Assembly: GCA_029204225.1 (NCBI GenBank)
Contig: CM055104.1
Location: forward strand, 52,134,294 to 52,198,293
DNA length: 64,000 nucleotides
Source: Diphasiastrum complanatum
Lineage: Eukaryota; Streptophyta; Lycopodiopsida; Lycopodiales; Lycopodiaceae
Direction of reading: 5' to 3'
Shown here: positions 51,911 to 57,900 of the stretch, piece by piece
Numbering within the stretch: the stretch's first letter is position 1
Layout: the number at the start of each line of letters is the position of its first letter
Made by a program: the position numbers and the translations under genes
Notes under the pieces: generated by a model
Told to the model about the DNA's origin: nothing
Databases searched by the model: none
The model's input: only the letters and a program-made list of their open reading frames with translations

Positions 51911-54900
51911 ATAAACTGAGTAATGAATAACAATGTGTCCTACTTATACCCACAGAGAAGCCCTAAAGGATGCTTCTAGAGGATAAGGTTACTAAAGCTA
52001 AGGTATCATGGGTTTTTGGGTCCCATAAGGACATGTCCTCAATGGTAATGGCCCACTGCCCAAGGGTATACTAGTTAGGGGCTATATACCCAATATCTAA
52101 CTTGGGGTATCATAAGTTGTCATGTTAAAATTTGATGCAAGGTCCAATATGTACAGTGCATGCCATCTTAGAATCTAGAATCTCTAGGAAAATGGTGACA
52201 AAGTATTTTATCTGTCACACTCAATCTGAACATGCTTTCTACCTCGGTCGTCAATGAGCATGGTCAAACAAAGATGCGACAACCTATTATAGGAAAGGCT
52301 TCAATGTAATCAAGTTTGAAAATATGTATGCCAAAATTTGATAGACTACAGTGCTTACAAACAATAAATGTTTTTCAATTTCCCTAATTTCTAGATATAG
52401 ACTTGCAATCTATAAAACGAATATACAATGCCCCTATATAGCAAGCAGAATGATGTGACTGAATCTTAAAAGCATATTCAAATATATGAAAACTATGAAA
52501 TGCCAATGTTGGAATGTCAATCAAAAAATGGTTCAGAGAACTGATGGCGATCTGCTGTTTGAAGGCAATGATGTAAACGTCATTCAAAAAGATGGAAAAG
52601 ATGAAGTCCTTTAAACTTAAAAAATTGAAAAACTCAGTAAGTCAACTTGTGATGATCCAAATGACAAGCTGTGAATTGCATCAGAAGTGGCCTATGTGGG
52701 AAGAACATTGATATAAAGATTGCCTAAGAAGTAAGTAGGAATCAGAAATTGAATAAACTGGGATCTCCAACGTGCTACATTTTGGAACCCAAAATTAGAG
52801 ATGTTTTACATGATCTTGAGCAGTTAATGAAAGAAAGCAAAACATTGAATTAGATTAAAGGGCTGACCATTGTAGAGTGAAAACATGAAAGTGAGGGTTT
52901 TCTTCCAAGCCCACCTATCTGGAAGCAGTCAATTCTACTGCCCCCTGAATTTAAGGATCTAATGACTGTAGAAAGTGATCAGTGCCCTTCTTTGTTTAAA
53001 GAGGCTTTGATACCAAGTTATGACCAAATTTTGAAGCAATGAAGAACCGTTATAGGATTAGATCTACAAATGTACCAAAGAGCTACATAAGTAACCTTAA
53101 GATAATCTAACCTACTCGGTAATATCCAGTAATTCACCTGGGCAATAATGATGCCTTATGGCTACTTTTAGTCGTTGAGGCTCGATTTAGGGCTAGGATT
53201 TGCCAATTAGGGCTTGAGGTTGGTCCAATAACAGTCCCATGACTGATAAATGTCTTAGAAACTCCAAATCAATAAATTAAAGGCCCAATTGCTCAAACGA
53301 TATGGTCTAATGCCCAATATACTATTGGTCCCAAGGTGCTGATTAAAATACTTTATAGCATATATGGTTTGAACACATCATTTATGAACATCATGAATGT
53401 TGCGAGAGAATTAGTTGATGAACCAGAGGACACCATAACAAACTCATTAGTCTAGATGTCCGGAGCCTTTTGCTTATGCTTTATGTTATGATAATCATTT
53501 GCACTGATTATAGAGTCTTGGCTACTCTGCTGCTAAATGACTTTCATGGTACCTGGATTTCATTTTTTTGATGGAATTACCCTAAAATACTTGCTTAACT
53601 TTTGAATTTTTCTATAGCTTGAGGTTGGTCATCACTTTTCTTGCTACTCAAAATTTTATTGTTTATGTGAAGATCATTATGTCAAATACTTATATGGAAA
53701 CTTTGAAGTCAACAATATCTTACTGCTGCATGCTACTTCTTAGCTGGTCTCTGATTTCTTGACTCTTTAATTTCCAGGTGACTTCAACTCGATACACCAT
53801 TGGAGCAATGAAGGAACATTATACGTTTAGCTCTTTAAATGATTTCATGGTAAGGATTAGTTAATTGGTTTGCTGTTTATTTTGAAGTTAAGAATGAAGT
53901 ATGTGAAATTGCTTTCTCCTTGGACACCATACAGACATCGATTCTGAGAAAAGAATTTTTTTATACTTAACGATTTAATTCTCCCCAAAGTGCCGTACAT
54001 AGCTTATAACTTTGACAGTAACACATTACATGCATGAATATCAGTACCTGGTTCTTAGCAGCAAGCACTTCTAGGTACTACCATAGTTTTCATGCTATAA
54101 CATCGGGTTCAGGCAACCATATATCGATTGTTTTTTTGTCATTTGTTTGATGTATAGAGTCTATCAAAAACCAATCAGTTGTATATATTAGCTTAGGTTT
54201 TTGTTTTAGTAGCAAAAGGATTTAATATCTTATCTTCTGGAAAAGGTATCCACTCATGACTTCACATCGGAACCACTTGAAAGCTTGGGCAACGTTTTCC
54301 AAGATCCAACCTTTCAAGCTCATATGTCGCCAGAAGTGCTTTTTTAGGATGTGAGAAACATGTACATATGGTATAAAGAGCCGTGCTTCGTCCAAATTGG
54401 TTCAGTTAGGAATTTCCTAGAAGCTTCTTAGAGGTACCTTATGATGCATCATACATGTTAGTTGTACCACTTTAGCAAGTATATAGATTAAAAGCCCGTT
54501 GGGCCTTCATTTGGACTGACAACTTTTCGTAAAAGTGCGGATCCTTCTTATACGATCCTAGAACATAATTTTCAGTTTGAGCATGTTGTCAAAGCATTGT
54601 GTTGGAAACGTAATAGCTTTTTGACCCTTGTACGCACATCATCTCAACTATAAGGATAATTGTATAATCAACCTCAACTTCTTAACGATAAAAATTCATG
54701 ACATTATGGGCGAAAAAATAGAACTAGCACTTCTCTCACACAATGTCCCTTGTATTGCTGCAAAGAGGTTATTTGGGAATAATACCCTTTATATCCGAGT
54801 TGGACATCGCATCTCCTTGCAGTGCATGTCCTTATTTGGCCTGACAACTTGAAGATTATTGATTCTCATGTGATTTTCTGAACATTCTTTCACATTTGTC

Positions 54901-57900
54901 CACAAGCTTCCAAAATAAAAATCTCCATTTTAGCTTTGTCTTGGACTTTTGGGGGATAGGACACTAGGATGCTGACCACCCCTTTGGGCTGCCCATACAA
55001 ACTGCCCTTGGTTATCCTTTGTCCTTCTTGCAAGGGCTGGTAGTTTCTTTGAAACTCAGGTTCCAGGATGGAAGAGACCCTGGCTTTCCTTTCTGCCCTT
55101 TTTGCCCCCCTTGTAAGGCTTGAGCACATCTCTTATTTGTTTTTCCTTTCCTTGGAAATCCTAATGCTTTCTGTGTCCAAAAGCTGAAATTACTGTGTCA
55201 TGTTAACTCCTACCATTCTCATACTAGCCATTGGCATTGCTTATGTAAGTCCACTGTCGGCCTCTTCATCTTACAAACATTGAAATACTTTCTAAAGTGA
55301 AACATTTTTAAGATCATAGAGATTTCCTCAGGTATCTTAAGCAAGGGCTCATTATGTACATCAACATAATATTGTCTCGTGGTTCTTCTTTGCCTCAGAG
55401 CAGTCCAGATTCTACTCCTGGAATGCTTTATCATATTCATACCCGTTAGTAACAAATTCTATACAATCATTTAGCTATCACCCATCTTGCTAAAAGTTAG
55501 CTACCTCTTTAAGACTTCAAAAACTATCCCAACAGGCTTGTACGCTCTCAAAATCATTGCAGATTGCTGCATCTTTCAGAATTTAAAGGGGATCACTGCT
55601 GTGCATCTTCTCACAGGTTCTACTGATTTGATGCTTTTTGACCAATCTGAAGTTGTTTTTGCAACCCAAACATGGTTTTAAGGTTTTATTTTGTTTGCTT
55701 TTATTATCGCTCCTTCCAATCGACTTTTTGGCCAAAATCCAGCCAATAAGTTTGCTGGATTACTCGTTGCCCAGCTAATTGTTACCCGACTCTTCTAGAT
55801 AACAATCAAGATATAGATGTGCTGAGGACTGCCATAATCCAATATAGGCAAGATGCAGGTTTGAGGGAAAGCACCTCAAGATCCTGCTTACAAGACAAAC
55901 ACAAAGGAATAACAGTGGAGCAAAACCACCCAACCAATGATCTATTGGACAGAAATACTGACATGTTTATCACTGTTATAACATTCTAGCAATGAATTTT
56001 CTTGTTTGTTTCGTCTTGTACAGGTTCTTCCTAATATGGCTTCAATTCCTGATCTTAAAGCTATTCGATACCATGTCTGTGGTGTTCTTCGTACCATAAC
56101 AGTTGATGTGGCAAAGGTGATGCAATGTGCCATTGCCCCAGCGTGCTTGTTACTTTGTGATCTTAGTTCTTAACTTCTTTCAGTTCCTGCTTTCTCTGTT
56201 TATATAAATTGATGATGCGCTCTCTTAATAGCACTTAGGCTAATGTCACTTAGAGTAAGCAAAATTCCAGAGACTCTTATATCATGGAAATTATTTATGC
56301 TCCCTTCAATATGTGCGTCTTATCTCAATACTGCAGAGGCAAGTTGCTCTCACGCATGGGCCAGAGAATGTGAAGCCACAAACAAAGCGAGTGGATCAAA
56401 CTGGGTCTTTTTGTTTTGAGGTAGTGTTTCATGTACTTTAGTTAGAGTTGCTTGTGAGATTTAATGTTGTTTACTTCAAAACTTTTAGCACCACTTTGGA
56501 GTGTGAAGTGAAGTCTGCGTAAGGTCTAGAATGAAACGTTCGAATATTGCAAATAAGTGTAGTCTCTATGCTTCTTTCAAACATACTTTAATGAACAAAA
56601 TGAGATATTTGTAATGTTTTTGTATGGTGTGTTTGGATGCTTATTTCCTGACCCTGATGTCTGTACTAATGCTTGGTATAATGATGAGTGTCAGGAATGA
56701 TGTTGTCTTCACCATGATACCATCCATTTCCTGTACGAGCTGCTCTTCTTATCAAGCTTACTGGATTTATGGAGAAGAAACCAGATTTTGTTCAACATTA
56801 GAGACCCTGAGTCAGCTCCATTTCTGCAGATCCTTTTAATAATTTTTAGGAGTTTTCCACATATGTACAGTAGCCATCATCGTTTACAAACTTGGACCAC
56901 ATGCGTTATGCTTTGACAAAAGTTTAACCCATTTTTTTTATCACAGATCTTTACTCTCTTTACCTTTGAGCCTGTCTTTTTCTATTGGGAAGTCCACGGT
57001 TGGTAAGGCTCTGTAGTAATGACTACTTGCAGCGTACGGATGACTCAGGCATATAGCATTAAATGAAGTGAGAAGGCTGTCTTTTTAGTCCACACTTTTC
57101 ACGCGAATCGTATCTTCACATTGAGGGCCATTTTGAAGGAGATCAAGAAAGGAGGGTGTTTCTTGACGTCTACTAAGAGGTTTTGAGATTAAGACTACTA
57201 GGGCTCAAGGTCTTAGAGGGCAAGAAGATAGCTTGCTTTGACCTCAAGTTCCTCATCTTGAATCTTGTCATCACATTGAGGGCATCGTTTGGATGCCTAT
57301 GCTAGAGAAGATGTTACAATACTGTTCCGTTGACTGCAAGAAGCTTTTGATCTATTGTGACACTGATAGGCAGTGTTAGATCAGAGAGACGCCTGTTGGT
57401 TACCTGCCCACTTGTCTCTAGGGTTCAAACAGTATAGAGGACTTCTTCATGCTTGACAAGTTGTTGGTATAAGGTTAGTCCAGACCATGAAATGAAAGAC
57501 CACCAAAGATTTCAATAAACTTGACTCTTCGAGCCGAATCATACGTTACTCTAGCCCATAGTAAAATTCACCAAAGCATAGCATCTAAAATAAAAGCCAA
57601 CATCATGCTTTAAACATCAACTGTGTATCCACACAAATCATGCTTTAAACATCAACTGCGTATCCACACAAATATCTGTAAAGTAACTATTAAAAATTGA
57701 CTTCTGTGTAAAAGACTTCTTCTGAGCAGGCTAGAAGCCATCACCGAAAACCAGCACTACGAAATTTCTTATTGAACAAGTAGCAGCTCAAATAAAAATC
57801 AATATCATGCTATCACCACGCAAGGTCACTTGAAGCAATCATCAAATTGGGTTTTTCAAAACAAACTAGGTTCTTGCTATCTAGAAGCCATGACCAAAAA

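Noticed and set aside
55487..55681. Short ORF before NOMO exon K as a possible extra exon
   Set aside because: Exons J and K join in phase and match the known protein without it, and no fitting splice sites or similarity were seen.
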